Shown here: piece after piece, positions 48,080 through 57,839 of the stretch
How the letters are laid out: every line of letters begins with the position of its first letter
How positions within the stretch are numbered: the first letter of the stretch is position 1
Assembly (NCBI GenBank): GCA_963774455.1
Contig: CAVZFD010000005.1
Span: 1,240,001-1,304,000 of the forward strand
Length of the DNA stretch: 64,000 bases
Direction: 5' to 3'
Origin: DATFVA01 sp963774455
Lineage (GTDB): Bacteria; Bacteroidota; Ignavibacteria; Ignavibacteriales; Ignavibacteriaceae
The notes under the pieces: model-generated
Databases searched by the model: none
Told to the model about the DNA's origin: nothing
Seen by the model: only the letters and a program-made list of their open reading frames with translations
Program-made: the position numbers and the translations under genes

Positions 48080-49702
48080 TCAACCGAGTTCGCTCAGATA
48101 ATAACCAGTATTAGGAGGCTGGTCTCCAACCTGGAAAGCATCTGTTTCCTGTTGAAGTTTTTTATCAAAGATAGTTGACCTCTCACGCTGACGAAGGAAT
48201 TCAAGCCACGAGTTTACCATAAACACCTCTAACTGCCGCTCAGGGCGATTCAAATCTTTTGCAAGATACCATGAATATGCCCCGGCCCTTAACCGGGCTC
48301 GGCGTACTCTTTTCATATGTTCGGTAAATTCTTTTAGTCTCTGAGGATCAATTATATATTCAGTACTTATTATCACGGGTCCGTCCTCATAGTTTAGCTG
48401 TTCCACAAAAGTTTGCACAGGAGCAAAGATAGTAGGAGAGAAATCTATAGGTTTACCGCTGGGAAGCTCTTTTTTCCAGGTAAGCAGGGCTGTAAGGATT
48501 AAACCGGCTGCAGCAATAAGGAGTGCAAGTGATATGGAGGTATGATCTGCGACTAGTCCCCACATGAAACTTCCCACGGACTGTGCTGCAAAGAAGGTGA
48601 GGAGGTAAACAGACATAACCCGTGATCTTACCCAGCCAGGGACATAATTAAGAACAACCGTCTGCAAGTTTGAGAGCACGGCGATCCATCCCAGTCCTCC
48701 TATAAACATCGCGAGAAAAGCAACGAACCAGTTTTGGGAGAGACCGAGGAGCAGTATAAGTACAGCCATAAAAACCTGTCCGTACATCACGGTCTGGTGG
48801 AGTGTAAACCTTTGCTGAACCCGCGGTAGAAGTATTGCGCCTGTTACGGCACCCATTCCTAGAAATCCCAGCATAACTCCATAACCCCCTGAGTCCAGTC
48901 CCAGTTCCTTCCTGGCAACCAGAGGCAGCAGCGCGAACATCGCACTTGAAAACGGGAAGAACGCTACAGCATGGGTAAGTGTTATATCCATAATCTTAGA
49001 ATGTCTGACGTATTTTATTCCATTCAGGATAGACTGAAGAAAATGCTCTGCCGGCAATTCGGAGTGTTCCGTTTTATTATCCCAGGAATAAAGAACAAAT
49101 ATTACACCGATAAAAGAAACAGCATTCAGAATGAAGACCCAGTTCGTACCAAGAACGGCTATGATAAAACCTCCGAGAGCAGGACCGATTATTCTTGAAC
49201 CATTAACACCTAATCCGTTAAGTACTATAGCTTTAGATAAATTATCTTTTGAAACAATATCAGGAGTAATGGACCTCCAGGCAGGAGCGTTTATGGCAGC
49301 ACCAAGCCCCAATATGAAAGTCAATATTAATAGAAGCCATGGTGTCATTATATCGAGGGAGGTAAATACGGCAAGAAAGGTTACAGCTATCATCATCCAG
49401 ATCTGAGAGACGAGGAGTATTTTTCTCCTATCAAATATATCTGCAAGTGAGCCGGAGGGAAGGGCGAGGATAAACATAGGCAGAGTAGTTGCAACCTGCA
49501 CAAGGGCAACCAGCAAAGGTGAGGGAGAAAGTGTCGTCATGAGCCAGCCTTCACCTATATTTTCCATCCATGTACCGATGTTTGAAACAACGGTAGCTAT
49601 CCACAGCCATCGAAAAAGCGGTTCTGAAAGCGGCGTCCAGGCAGATGTATTAATTACAGCAGTTTTTGATAATGTCGTCTGGTTGCTATTCTGCATATTC
49701 AT
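48080..49702 (-). CDS. MFS exporter (EntS-like, MFS_3) with C-terminal ABM-like domain
   Basis: 540 aa from the ATG at 49702. The frame stays open to 49834, but that upstream part lies against the tRNA-Ser terminator. About twelve membrane helices; the motif-A-type loop is SGSLADIFDRRKILL, and ENIGEGWLMTTLSPSPLLVALVQ opens the family pattern. Residues about 430-540 form a soluble dimeric alpha/beta-barrel-like domain (GPVIISTEYIIDPQRLKEFT, GAYSWYLAKDLNRPERQLEVFM) characteristic of PF05977-type exporters. Family members export siderophores and other small molecules; the substrate here is unknown. No siderophore genes are near. Confidence 0.85.
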   Translation of the reverse strand: MNMQNSNQTTLSKTAVINTSAWTPLSEPLFRWLWIATVVSNIGTWMENIGEGWLMTTLSPSPLLVALVQVATTLPMFILALPSGSLADIFDRRKILLVSQIWMMIAVTFLAVFTSLDIMTPWLLLILTFILGLGAAINAPAWRSITPDIVSKDNLSKAIVLNGLGVNGSRIIGPALGGFIIAVLGTNWVFILNAVSFIGVIFVLYSWDNKTEHSELPAEHFLQSILNGIKYVRHSKIMDITLTHAVAFFPFSSAMFALLPLVARKELGLDSGGYGVMLGFLGMGAVTGAILLPRVQQRFTLHQTVMYGQVFMAVLILLLGLSQNWFVAFLAMFIGGLGWIAVLSNLQTVVLNYVPGWVRSRVMSVYLLTFFAAQSVGSFMWGLVADHTSISLALLIAAAGLILTALLTWKKELPSGKPIDFSPTIFAPVQTFVEQLNYEDGPVIISTEYIIDPQRLKEFTEHMKRVRRARLRAGAYSWYLAKDLNRPERQLEVFMVNSWLEFLRQRERSTIFDKKLQQETDAFQVGDQPPNTGYYLSELG

Positions 49703-49811
49703 TGCGTAATACTTAGGGATGAAACGGACTGCAAAATACATGCAAATCAATGTTAATATTAAATCAGAATGGTATTTTATTTGTGTTTCGCCGCACCGTA
49801 TGCAGGTGAGC

Positions 49812-49840
49812 AAATAAAAAACCCCGATTTTCATCGGGGT
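49812..49840 (-). terminator. Rho-independent terminator after tRNA-Ser
   Basis: On the minus strand ACCCCGAT and ATCGGGGT form a perfect 8-bp stem with loop GAAA, followed by TTTTTATTT. It is 12 nt past the tRNA 3' end. Confidence 0.85.
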
Positions 49841-49851
49841 AATCTATATAG

Positions 49852-49940
49852 CGGAGAGGGCGGGATTCGAACCCGCGATACCAGTTTCCCAATATGACGG
49901 TTTAGCAAACCGTTGGTTTCAGCCACTCACCCACCTCTCC
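49852..49940 (-). tRNA. tRNA-Ser (anticodon GCT)
   Basis: 89-nt class II tRNA. The acceptor GGAGAGG pairs with CCTCTCC, discriminator G (the serine identity base). The anticodon stem ACGGT/ACCGT encloses TTGCTAA with anticodon GCT. A long variable arm (CATATTGGGAAACTGGTATC) follows and the T-arm is GCGGGTTCGAATCCCGC. No encoded CCA; the next bases are CTA. Confidence 0.95.
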
Positions 49941-50282
49941 ATAGCTGAATTAGGTTCAAATTTTAGGTTTCAAAGATAATATTTTAATCACTAATTAAAA
50001 ATTAAATTATTTAGCTGCTAACCCTGTTACCGTTTATTTTAATGAGCATTACAGCATTCAGGAGGAATAAGAAAGAAATCCTATTTTATATATTAGTAGT
50101 GTTCCAGAAGGAATTTTTAATGCGAATATCCCTGCTATCCGCACTTAAAACAGCTTTAATAAATTTTTTTGTTGTGTGTCGCAAATATTTAGCATATTTT
50201 TTAAACAGTTCTTTTAAATTATAGTAATCACTAATTAAACATACCTGCCAATAGTTCCAGGTTTTTTCCGGGGAGAGAAGAG
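49941..50282. other. Intergenic region between tRNA-Ser and the C25 gene
   Basis: AT-rich 342-bp stretch containing the divergent promoters of tRNA-Ser and the C25 protein. A GGGGAGAGAAG ribosome site occurs just before the C25 ATG. I see no other confident element. Confidence 0.4.
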
Positions 50283-53200
50283 ATGAGGAAACAATATTAC
50301 TTTCTTGTTTTATTAGTTCTATGGGTCAGTTCCATAAGTAAAGCACAATGGACAGCGCTTGATAAGTCATCCTTTCCAGGTTCAAAAGCTGAAGTGCGGT
50401 TAATTACCGACACTCCTTCCGAAACAATAATAAAAGTCGATCTTCCGGGTTTTCTTATTAAAGAATTCAATTCTTCCGGTAAAGTCTATCATGACATTAG
50501 CTTCAGCGAGGAGGCAATTATTTCAGAAACGGGGGCTCCTCAGCTTCCGTATATTGCAAAGGTACTGGCCATCCCCGACAATTGTACTGTTGAGGTAGAG
50601 GTACTTGAAAATGGGCATGTTCAGACATTCCAGGGAATTAATGTACCGCCTGCCAGGGAAAGCGGGATTGAAGGAACCCCTGAAACACCCTATCTAGAGG
50701 AACCTGCCTATTACAATTCAAAAAGTCTGTATCCAACTGTTTCTGTTAAAGCAGGTGTTCCCGCAATCTTCAGGGATTTCAGGATTGCCCGAATTGCTAT
50801 ATTCCCTTTAAGATATTCCCCTGAAAAACATGAGCTATCCGCTGTTTCATCCATGACTGTCAGAATAAGATACATCCCCGGATCCGGAATAAATCCCAGG
50901 ACATCTCCACACCATCCTATAGCCCCTTCGTTTGGTAAGCTCTACAGGAGCTTTATTTTCAATTACTCCCAGGTTCTTCAACGGGATTACGACGGCATGG
51001 AAGTAGGGGAAGAACATCTGCTGTGTATAATACCCGATGAGTATGTTCCAACTTTTCAAACGTATTCCGATTGGAAACAAAAGAGCGGAGTGCGTGTTAC
51101 TATCACCAAATTCAGCGAGATTGGGGCTAATCCGAACGATCCTAATATTATAAGGGACCATATCCAGTTTGCATATCAGAACTGGTTGATACCTCCGACT
51201 CATGTGCTTATCGTGGGAGACCAGGGAACTGCTCCAGTGAAATTCATTACTTCCCTCGGATGGAATTTTGTTACAGAGGATTTCTTCGTTGAGCTTGAGG
51301 GTAATGACTATTTTCCGGAAGTGTTTATAGGCAGGTTCACTAATGAGAATGATTATACGCTTCAGGTGCTCACCAGTAAGGCTATGAATTATGAACGGGA
51401 CCCCTATATGGAAGATGTGGGGTGGTACAAACGGGCAACGGTTTGCTCTAATAATTACCTTGCATCTCAGGTTGAGACTAAGCGATTTGCTGCTGCGAAG
51501 CTGATGTCGTACGGATACACGGTAGATACCCTTATGAGTGACGGAAGCTGGTCGGGCGGTTGTTCAATGGACCTGTCAGATGTGATCACGACAATAAATA
51601 GCGGCATCGGGATGCTCAATTACCGCGGTGAAGGATGGAGCGATGGATGGCATGCAAACTGTTATTATTTTTCAACATCTGATGTTTCAGGTTTAAACAA
51701 TGGAAAGATGATGCCTTTTGTAACAAGTATTGGATGCGGTGTTGCAATGTTTAACGGTGGGCAATGCTTCGGAGAGCAATGGATCGAGCTCGGAACACCC
51801 ACAGCTCCACGCGGAGCCTGCGCTTTTATTGGACCGACTTCTAATACCTGGGCTGCATATAATAATGAAATTGATAAAGGCATTTATACTGGGATGTTCC
51901 AGGAAAGCATCGAATCTCCCGGTGAAGCTCTCCTCCGAGGGAAACTGCAGATGTATGATGTTTTCGGCGGTGACGACCCCAAAGTTGAACATCATTTTGA
52001 AATATACTGCATCCTCGGAGATCCAAGTCTACATATCTGGAGAAATGTTCCCAGGGAAATTATGGTTACTTATCCCGACTCCATAGCAACCGGTTACAGC
52101 CAGGTTGAGGTAAATGTTTCGAACATTACAGGGGCTGTGAGAAACGCTCGTGTCACTATTACAGGTCCAAATTATTTCGGACTTGCATATACAGATTTTA
52201 ACGGAATGGCCTTCATTAATGTAAATATAAGTGAGTTGACTCAACTGGCGATTACTGTAACAGGGCCCAATGTTTACCCGTTTGAAGGAATCATTCAGAC
52301 TATACCCCCGGATGAAAACATCGCTCCGCTTACAACTCCTTTTGTTGACGATCTTGACGGCAACAACGATGGATTTATTAATCCGAACGAGAATTGTTCA
52401 ATAAGTTTTACTCTTAAAAACTGGGGAAATATAACGTCTTATAATGTTAGCGCAACACTCCAGATTCCCGACAGTATCGATTTTGTTGATGTTACAACCT
52501 CGGGTCCGATCAGCTTCGGAGATATCTCTATGGGTGATTCCGTCCAGGGAGATCCTTTTGGATTTTTTGTGCATCCTGAATGTCCAGTTGGATATACAGT
52601 ACCATTTAAACTTCACATAGAAAGTACCACGAACTCCTGGGATTATTATTCATTGCAGCCAGTTCATGGCTGTCAGCTTAATTCCACTGAATACCAGGTA
52701 GACGATGCCGGCAATATGCTGCATAATCATAGAATGGATCCCGGGGAGACGGTGAATGTAACGCTGAAGGTTCATAATGAGGGCGACGATACGGCCCCTG
52801 ATATTAAAGTAATCCTGCAAAGCAACGATCCGTACATTACGGTACTCGATTCAATAGGTACCTTCGATACTCTTCTTCCGGATAGTTCCGGGAGAAATCT
52901 TGCGGATCCGTTTATAGTAAAAGTAGATGAAGATTGTCCCCTTCAGCATGAAGCATCATACACTATTATCTTTTCAACACAGAATGGACTTTATCCATAT
53001 TCTTCAAGTCAGACTTTCATTATCCCTGTAGCTGAGCCATCACACTATGATCCGACCGGTCCTGATGAATACGGTTATTATGCATATTCCACAGACGATA
53101 CTCTCTGGCAGCAAGCTCCCGGATTCGACTGGATTGATATTACGGCGAACGGCACACTGATGTCACGCCCCGGCAGTGCCAGTGATTTTACACAAACAGT

Positions 53201-54038
53201 CAGCCTTCCGTTTACATTTAAATATTACGGTAACGATTTTACACAGGTAAGAGTAAGCAGCGATGGTTGGATAGCCTTCGGAAATGGTACTCAAACAAAT
53301 CATGAGAATTTTGCACTTCCGAATGGTGATGATATAAATAACATGACCGCGGTGTTCTGGGACGATCTCTTTTCAACAAATTCCGGTGAAATCGGTAAAA
53401 TTTATTATTTATCTGATCCGTCGAATCATCGGTTTATAATAAGCTGGGTGAATGTCGGTCACGCTGATAACTATTCAATAAGGGAAACTTTCGAAGTCAT
53501 TCTCAACGATCCTGATTTCTACCCCACTGTGACGGGAGATGGTGAGATTATTATACAGTACCAGGGTATCGGTGAATCCGGTAGCTGCAGTGTCGGGATT
53601 GAAAATGCGGGTGAGACGATCGGACTTAATTATGTATATGATGATAATTATGACGTTACTGCCACACCTCTCCGGGCACAGATGTCAATCAAATTTACAA
53701 CTAACCCTGCCACGGTAGTAGAAATAAAAGATCCGGCAAATATTGAAAACCATATACCTGACCGTTACTCTCTCGAACAGAATTATCCAAATCCGTTTAA
53801 CCCGGCTACCCATATTCGCTATGCACTTCCGGAGGCGGGACAGGCATCAATAAGGATATACCGCATAGACGGTCAGCTGGTGAAAATTCTGTGCGACGAT
53901 TACTTTTCAGCCGGAACATATGAGAAGGTGTGGGACGGAACAAACAATCATGGAGTAAAAGTAAGCTCCGGTGTTTATTTATATAGGCTTATTTCTGGAA
54001 ATTTTTCACAGGTTAAAAAGATGTTGTTCATCAGGTAG
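50283..54038 (+). CDS. T9SS-secreted C25 (gingipain-type) peptidase-like protein
   Basis: 1251 aa. Signal peptide ending SKAQW; a propeptide-like region about 30-220; and a C25 caspase-like domain about 240-600 (HLLCIIPDEYVPTFQTYSDWKQ, THVLIVGDQG, FPEVFIGRF). The Cys is C485 in TSIGCGVAMF. At the position of the catalytic His (NYxGHG in gingipains) it has NYRGEG (E450), with a His nearby at 457. Then come Ig-like domains (VTYPDSIATGYSQVEV, CARDB-like NENCSISFTLKNWG), a nidogen-like beta domain about 945-1130 and the T9SS sorting domain (NYPNPFNPATHIRYAL ... QVKKMLFIR). It may be a processing protease, PorU-related or inactive. Confidence 0.85.
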   Translation: MRKQYYFLVLLVLWVSSISKAQWTALDKSSFPGSKAEVRLITDTPSETIIKVDLPGFLIKEFNSSGKVYHDISFSEEAIISETGAPQLPYIAKVLAIPDNCTVEVEVLENGHVQTFQGINVPPARESGIEGTPETPYLEEPAYYNSKSLYPTVSVKAGVPAIFRDFRIARIAIFPLRYSPEKHELSAVSSMTVRIRYIPGSGINPRTSPHHPIAPSFGKLYRSFIFNYSQVLQRDYDGMEVGEEHLLCIIPDEYVPTFQTYSDWKQKSGVRVTITKFSEIGANPNDPNIIRDHIQFAYQNWLIPPTHVLIVGDQGTAPVKFITSLGWNFVTEDFFVELEGNDYFPEVFIGRFTNENDYTLQVLTSKAMNYERDPYMEDVGWYKRATVCSNNYLASQVETKRFAAAKLMSYGYTVDTLMSDGSWSGGCSMDLSDVITTINSGIGMLNYRGEGWSDGWHANCYYFSTSDVSGLNNGKMMPFVTSIGCGVAMFNGGQCFGEQWIELGTPTAPRGACAFIGPTSNTWAAYNNEIDKGIYTGMFQESIESPGEALLRGKLQMYDVFGGDDPKVEHHFEIYCILGDPSLHIWRNVPREIMVTYPDSIATGYSQVEVNVSNITGAVRNARVTITGPNYFGLAYTDFNGMAFINVNISELTQLAITVTGPNVYPFEGIIQTIPPDENIAPLTTPFVDDLDGNNDGFINPNENCSISFTLKNWGNITSYNVSATLQIPDSIDFVDVTTSGPISFGDISMGDSVQGDPFGFFVHPECPVGYTVPFKLHIESTTNSWDYYSLQPVHGCQLNSTEYQVDDAGNMLHNHRMDPGETVNVTLKVHNEGDDTAPDIKVILQSNDPYITVLDSIGTFDTLLPDSSGRNLADPFIVKVDEDCPLQHEASYTIIFSTQNGLYPYSSSQTFIIPVAEPSHYDPTGPDEYGYYAYSTDDTLWQQAPGFDWIDITANGTLMSRPGSASDFTQTVSLPFTFKYYGNDFTQVRVSSDGWIAFGNGTQTNHENFALPNGDDINNMTAVFWDDLFSTNSGEIGKIYYLSDPSNHRFIISWVNVGHADNYSIRETFEVILNDPDFYPTVTGDGEIIIQYQGIGESGSCSVGIENAGETIGLNYVYDDNYDVTATPLRAQMSIKFTTNPATVVEIKDPANIENHIPDRYSLEQNYPNPFNPATHIRYALPEAGQASIRIYRIDGQLVKILCDDYFSAGTYEKVWDGTNNHGVKVSSGVYLYRLISGNFSQVKKMLFIR

Positions 54039-54120
54039 GAGAATCCGGAACATATGCGGGGAGTATTTTGGCGGGGAGATTTAGATGCGGAAGTTTAAAT
54101 ATAAAGGGGGGCAATAATTA

Positions 54121-55308
54121 ATGTATGTTCTTATTGTCCTCCTCATTTTATTTATCATTTCCTCCATTTACGGAGTTGTTGAATTTTTCCTTCATCAGAA
54201 GAGGGTCTATTCCATCCCTGTAAGGATTCACGTCAACGGTACACGCGGCAAATCAAGCGTTTCAAGGCTGATAGGTGCCGCACTCTTGGAATCAGGACTG
54301 CGGACAATTACCAAGGTTACCGGTACATATCCACGACTTCTTTTAGAGGATGGGACTGAAACAGTTATCTTCAGAAAAACCGGCGCGAATATTATCGAAC
54401 AACTTGCTGTTATTAAACTGGCTGCAGAACGGAAGGCGCAAGCCCTCGTAGTTGAATGTATGGCCCTCCAGCCTCAGTACCAGGAGATCACCGAGAAGAA
54501 GATGATACATGCCACTATCGGTATTATTACAAATGTGCGCCTTGATCATGTCGATATCATGGGATATACTCTTCCGGAAATTGCGTCCGTGTTAGGCAAG
54601 ACAATCCCTGCAAAACAGCACTGCTTCACATCCGAAAATGTTGTCTTTCCTGTTCTGAAAGCGATTGCGGATAAGAAGAAGAGCAAGCTTCATTATGCTG
54701 ATCCTTCAGTTGTTTCCGATGAGGATATGAAGGGTTTTAGATATATGGAGCATAAGGAGAATGTGTCGCTTGCTCTTTCTGTATGTTCACATCTCGGGAT
54801 CGATCGAAATACATCGCTTAACGGCATGTATAAGGCAATACCTGACGCTGGAGTGCTAAAGGTGCATACCATCTATTATCAGGAGAAGGAAATTCATTTC
54901 TATAATGCCTTTGCGGCTAATGACCCGCAGTCGACAATGATGATAGTAGAGAACCTTCTTAGAGAGAACAAACTGATAGGAACAAAGTTCATTTTACTTA
55001 ACACTAGGCAGGACAGGCTTGATCGGGCAAGGCAGCTTTCGGCTATGACAGGAGAAAAACTGAGTAGTATTCTCGATTACCTGGTGCTTATCGGGCAGTC
55101 GACCGCCAAGGTTGCGAGCCTCTGTGCGGCTGCCGGTGTGCCGCATACAAAGATACTCAATCTCGGATGGACGGATCCGGAGAATGTTTTTAATGCAATA
55201 GTAACCGCAGCCGGGAAAGAAACTTCTGTTCTTGCTATAGGCAATATGGGAGGTATGGGAGCTCCGGTTGCTCAGCTATTTGGACAAAGGAGCCTAATCT
55301 ATGGTTGA
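54121..55308 (+). CDS. pgsB: Poly-gamma-glutamate synthase subunit PgsB/CapB
   Basis: 395 aa, the usual size. One N-terminal membrane helix (1-22) precedes a Mur-ligase-like ATPase domain with P-loop HVNGTRGKSSVSRL (37-50). VVECMALQPQYQ, GIITNVRLDHVDIMGYT and FYNAFAANDPQST are all diagnostic of CapB. It ligates glutamate units through gamma-amide bonds at the inner face of the membrane, with ATP hydrolysis. It has a good ribosome site (AAGGGGGG) and overlaps pgsC by 8 bp. It is the first gene of a long co-directional cluster. Confidence 0.92.
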   Translation: MYVLIVLLILFIISSIYGVVEFFLHQKRVYSIPVRIHVNGTRGKSSVSRLIGAALLESGLRTITKVTGTYPRLLLEDGTETVIFRKTGANIIEQLAVIKLAAERKAQALVVECMALQPQYQEITEKKMIHATIGIITNVRLDHVDIMGYTLPEIASVLGKTIPAKQHCFTSENVVFPVLKAIADKKKSKLHYADPSVVSDEDMKGFRYMEHKENVSLALSVCSHLGIDRNTSLNGMYKAIPDAGVLKVHTIYYQEKEIHFYNAFAANDPQSTMMIVENLLRENKLIGTKFILLNTRQDRLDRARQLSAMTGEKLSSILDYLVLIGQSTAKVASLCAAAGVPHTKILNLGWTDPENVFNAIVTAAGKETSVLAIGNMGGMGAPVAQLFGQRSLIYG

Positions 55309-55753
55309 ACTTGCCATTACACTGGGATTAATCTTCAGCCTGCTTTCATATGAGGTATTCGGACTTGCCGCGGGAGGAATCGTTGTGCCCGGCTATATAG
55401 CGCTGCACCTTTCCCAGCCCGACCGGCTGGTAGGGATAATTCTCGTCAGTTTCTCAACGTACCTGGTCATTAAAATTATCGGGAATTATGCTTTTCTTTA
55501 TGGAAGAAGACAGATGGTACTTTGCCTTCTTGTCGGGTGTCTGCTCGCAAATGTTTCACGCGAGTTCCTTACTTTTGATGTAGCTGGAAACCTGGTTCAG
55601 CTTGAAGCCGTTGGATGGGTAGTGCCGGGCCTGATTGCACACTGGTTCGGGAAACAGGGAATTTTTAAGACACTGAGTGTCCTTTTTATAACCTCAGTGC
55701 TTGTAAGGTTAATTGTAATTCTGATATTTAATGGGGAGCTGTTTCCGGCATGA
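55301..55753 (+). CDS. pgsC: Poly-gamma-glutamate synthase subunit PgsC/CapC
   Basis: 150 aa, matching CapC length, with four to five membrane helices. The segment LSYEVFGLAAGGIVVPGYIALH near the N-terminus is a family signature. It forms the membrane partner of PgsB in gamma-PGA polymerisation. Start overlaps pgsB; its stop overlaps the start of pgsW (ATGA), so the three are translationally coupled. Confidence 0.92.
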   Translation: MVELAITLGLIFSLLSYEVFGLAAGGIVVPGYIALHLSQPDRLVGIILVSFSTYLVIKIIGNYAFLYGRRQMVLCLLVGCLLANVSREFLTFDVAGNLVQLEAVGWVVPGLIAHWFGKQGIFKTLSVLFITSVLVRLIVILIFNGELFPA

Positions 55754-56931
55754 ATCTGCATTCAGAAAAGTTGAAAATTAAAAATTTTACCGCGAGCGCT
55801 GCCTGGGTCCTTGGTTTATTATCGCTTATCTCATTTATAGGTTTATTTATAATCGAGAATTATAAAGTCGATTATAAACGTAAATATTATGAAGAGAAAC
55901 TGCAGGCTTCAAAGCTCGCAAAGACAGCACAGGACGTCCTTAAAGAGAAGCGCCTTCAGAAAGGTATATTTATCGATGCTGTCAACGATCCTAACAGGAC
56001 GGCATTAATTGGACAGGATATCACTCCAATTACAACAGATCGCGGCCAAATAGAGGCAAAGCTTACTTCACTTAATCCCAATTTTGCAGGCGTTGTGGTC
56101 GAGATGTTAAAAGAAGCAGGACTTAAAGAAGGCGACGCTGTAGCAGTATCTTTCACTGGATCTTTCCCTGCATTGAATATCGCCGTTCATGCGGCAATGA
56201 AGACGCTGAATCTTAATCCGGTTATAATCACTTCGGTTGGTGCGTCTAACTGGGGTGCGAACGATCCTTACTTCACATGGCTGGATATGGAAAATGCGTT
56301 ATATGATGCCGGAGTGTTTGCGAACAGGTCAGTAGCAGCATCATTCGGGGGAGGACTTGACAAAGGCCGGGGCCTTAGTCCGGAAGGCCGTGAGCTCATC
56401 CTCTCAGCTATTAAGCGTAACGGCGTTGAACTAATAAACGAGGAATACCTCGAGAATAGTATTGACAGAAGGCTTAAGATTTATAATGATAAAATGGCAG
56501 GTCCGATAAAGCTTTTCATTAATGTAGGCGGGGGCATTGCAAGTATAGGCTCAACTGAGAATTACCAGTTTATACCCGGCGGCTTTTCTCCTCCGCTGCC
56601 GATGAAAAATTTCCCGATAAAGGGAGTGCTGATACGAATGTCGGAACAAAAAATTCCCTTCATACATCTATTAAATATCACAAGACTTGCGAGCAAATTC
56701 GGGCTCCCGGTTAGCCCGACACCTCTCCCCCTTCCCGGCGAAGGCGAGATTTATTTTCAGAAAAGATACGACATTACACTTACATCGATTATAACTGTTC
56801 TCCTTGCAGCATGTATAATTTCAATACTGGTACTAGAAAAAAAACGCCATAAGATGGGAACCGAGATTATAGCTAATAGCAAACCGTTTGAAATCATTGA
56901 TACAAAACAACACGAATTTACTGAGCTTTAA
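55750..56931 (+). CDS. pgsW: Poly-gamma-glutamate system protein PgsW
   Basis: 393 aa. Membrane helices at about 15-35 and 340-363 flank a large soluble domain (LTSLNPNFAGVVVEMLKEAGL, VAVSFTGSFPALNIAVHAAM, TSVGASNWGANDPYFTW, FINVGGGIASIGS). This matches the protein family found next to pgsB-pgsC in organisms that lack pgsA and generally called the poly-gamma-glutamate system protein. Biochemistry undefined; it may replace PgsA/CapA in export or release. Overlaps pgsC by 4 bp and is followed 1 nt later by the next gene. Confidence 0.85.
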   Translation: MNLHSEKLKIKNFTASAAWVLGLLSLISFIGLFIIENYKVDYKRKYYEEKLQASKLAKTAQDVLKEKRLQKGIFIDAVNDPNRTALIGQDITPITTDRGQIEAKLTSLNPNFAGVVVEMLKEAGLKEGDAVAVSFTGSFPALNIAVHAAMKTLNLNPVIITSVGASNWGANDPYFTWLDMENALYDAGVFANRSVAASFGGGLDKGRGLSPEGRELILSAIKRNGVELINEEYLENSIDRRLKIYNDKMAGPIKLFINVGGGIASIGSTENYQFIPGGFSPPLPMKNFPIKGVLIRMSEQKIPFIHLLNITRLASKFGLPVSPTPLPLPGEGEIYFQKRYDITLTSIITVLLAACIISILVLEKKRHKMGTEIIANSKPFEIIDTKQHEFTEL

Positions 56932-56932
56932 G

Positions 56933-57838
56933 ATGAGATCTCTGCACATTACAGTAGTTCTACTTTTTTCATCATTGTTAATTGTCCCGGCAGGCTGGTC
57001 GCAGACAAAAATACTTAAACCACTCAATCCAGGAAATAAAATTTTGGTTAGTGAATCAGGGCATACTGGAGCATATTATCTCCTTAATGCAGACAATCCC
57101 TCATACATCCTGGTAAAGGGCCCGGGTAAGTTTCAGGTCATTACAAGGGCCGTTACGAAACTAGGTGATCGTGCTGCGGATTATTCAATATTCTACCGTG
57201 TGGATGGCAGCAAACTTTTAAAACAGGATTACAATTCCATTGCTACATCCAACACGGCATCAATTAAACTTGGAATTACCGGCAGCTGCGGGGTTATGAG
57301 AACACTTGAATTCGAGCTTGGTCCTGGTGAACACTCTCTTGAATTCACCACTGGAAGCACCGGAAGTAATGTTATAGCTAAGTACTTATTCAGAAGAATT
57401 AAACAGCAGAAGGTTAAATGGGTGATGCTCTCCCCTTCACGTCCCCATGAGCCTGTTGACCTTGTGACACACGAGGATGTAATTCATTATTACCGTTTTT
57501 CTCAAAACAAGCCATTAAAGATAAGGATTAACGGTCCTACTACCCTGCGCATTCTTACCCGTTTCGAAAACCACTATAATATGAAAGGCAGGATCGACTA
57601 TCGTGTGCAGATTAAAGAAGACGGAATGGTGATCCATACATATTTGCTTAGCAGTATTTATTCTGAAGTGACAACTTATAGGAAGAACGATAAATTAATA
57701 CCTGGAAAGGCTTGTGAGTTCTTTATAGAAGTGCCTTCGGGGCGACATAACTATACTGTTATTCCTCTCGATAAAGATAAGAACACTATCCTCGCGAGAG
57801 TGCTGTTCCCTAAAAAAGACGTAAATCTGGAAGAATGA
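56933..57838 (+). CDS. Exported protein with internally duplicated beta domain (pgs cluster)
   Basis: 301 aa from the ATG at 56933 (one base after the pgsW stop), giving a clean signal peptide MRSLHITVVLLFSSLLIVPAGWSQ. Two repeats are visible: AYYLLNADNPSYILVKGPG followed by KFQVITRAV, and HYYRFSQNKPLKIRINGPT followed by LRILTRFEN. Both have a GPxxxxxITR/ILTR core and a following DYR[VI] strand, suggesting two similar beta-sandwich domains. No known family is recognised. Periplasmic location and place directly after pgsW suggest a role in handling or exporting the polymer. Confidence 0.7.
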   Translation: MRSLHITVVLLFSSLLIVPAGWSQTKILKPLNPGNKILVSESGHTGAYYLLNADNPSYILVKGPGKFQVITRAVTKLGDRAADYSIFYRVDGSKLLKQDYNSIATSNTASIKLGITGSCGVMRTLEFELGPGEHSLEFTTGSTGSNVIAKYLFRRIKQQKVKWVMLSPSRPHEPVDLVTHEDVIHYYRFSQNKPLKIRINGPTTLRILTRFENHYNMKGRIDYRVQIKEDGMVIHTYLLSSIYSEVTTYRKNDKLIPGKACEFFIEVPSGRHNYTVIPLDKDKNTILARVLFPKKDVNLEE

Positions 57839-57839
57839 T

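Noticed and set aside
50042..50224. Plus-strand 60-codon frame upstream of the C25 gene
   Set aside because: AT-rich promoter region, no ribosome site and no homology suggested.
54121..55308. Folate or Mur ligase instead of PgsB
   Set aside because: The N-terminal membrane helix, CapB-specific motifs and adjacent pgsC/pgsW identify PgsB.
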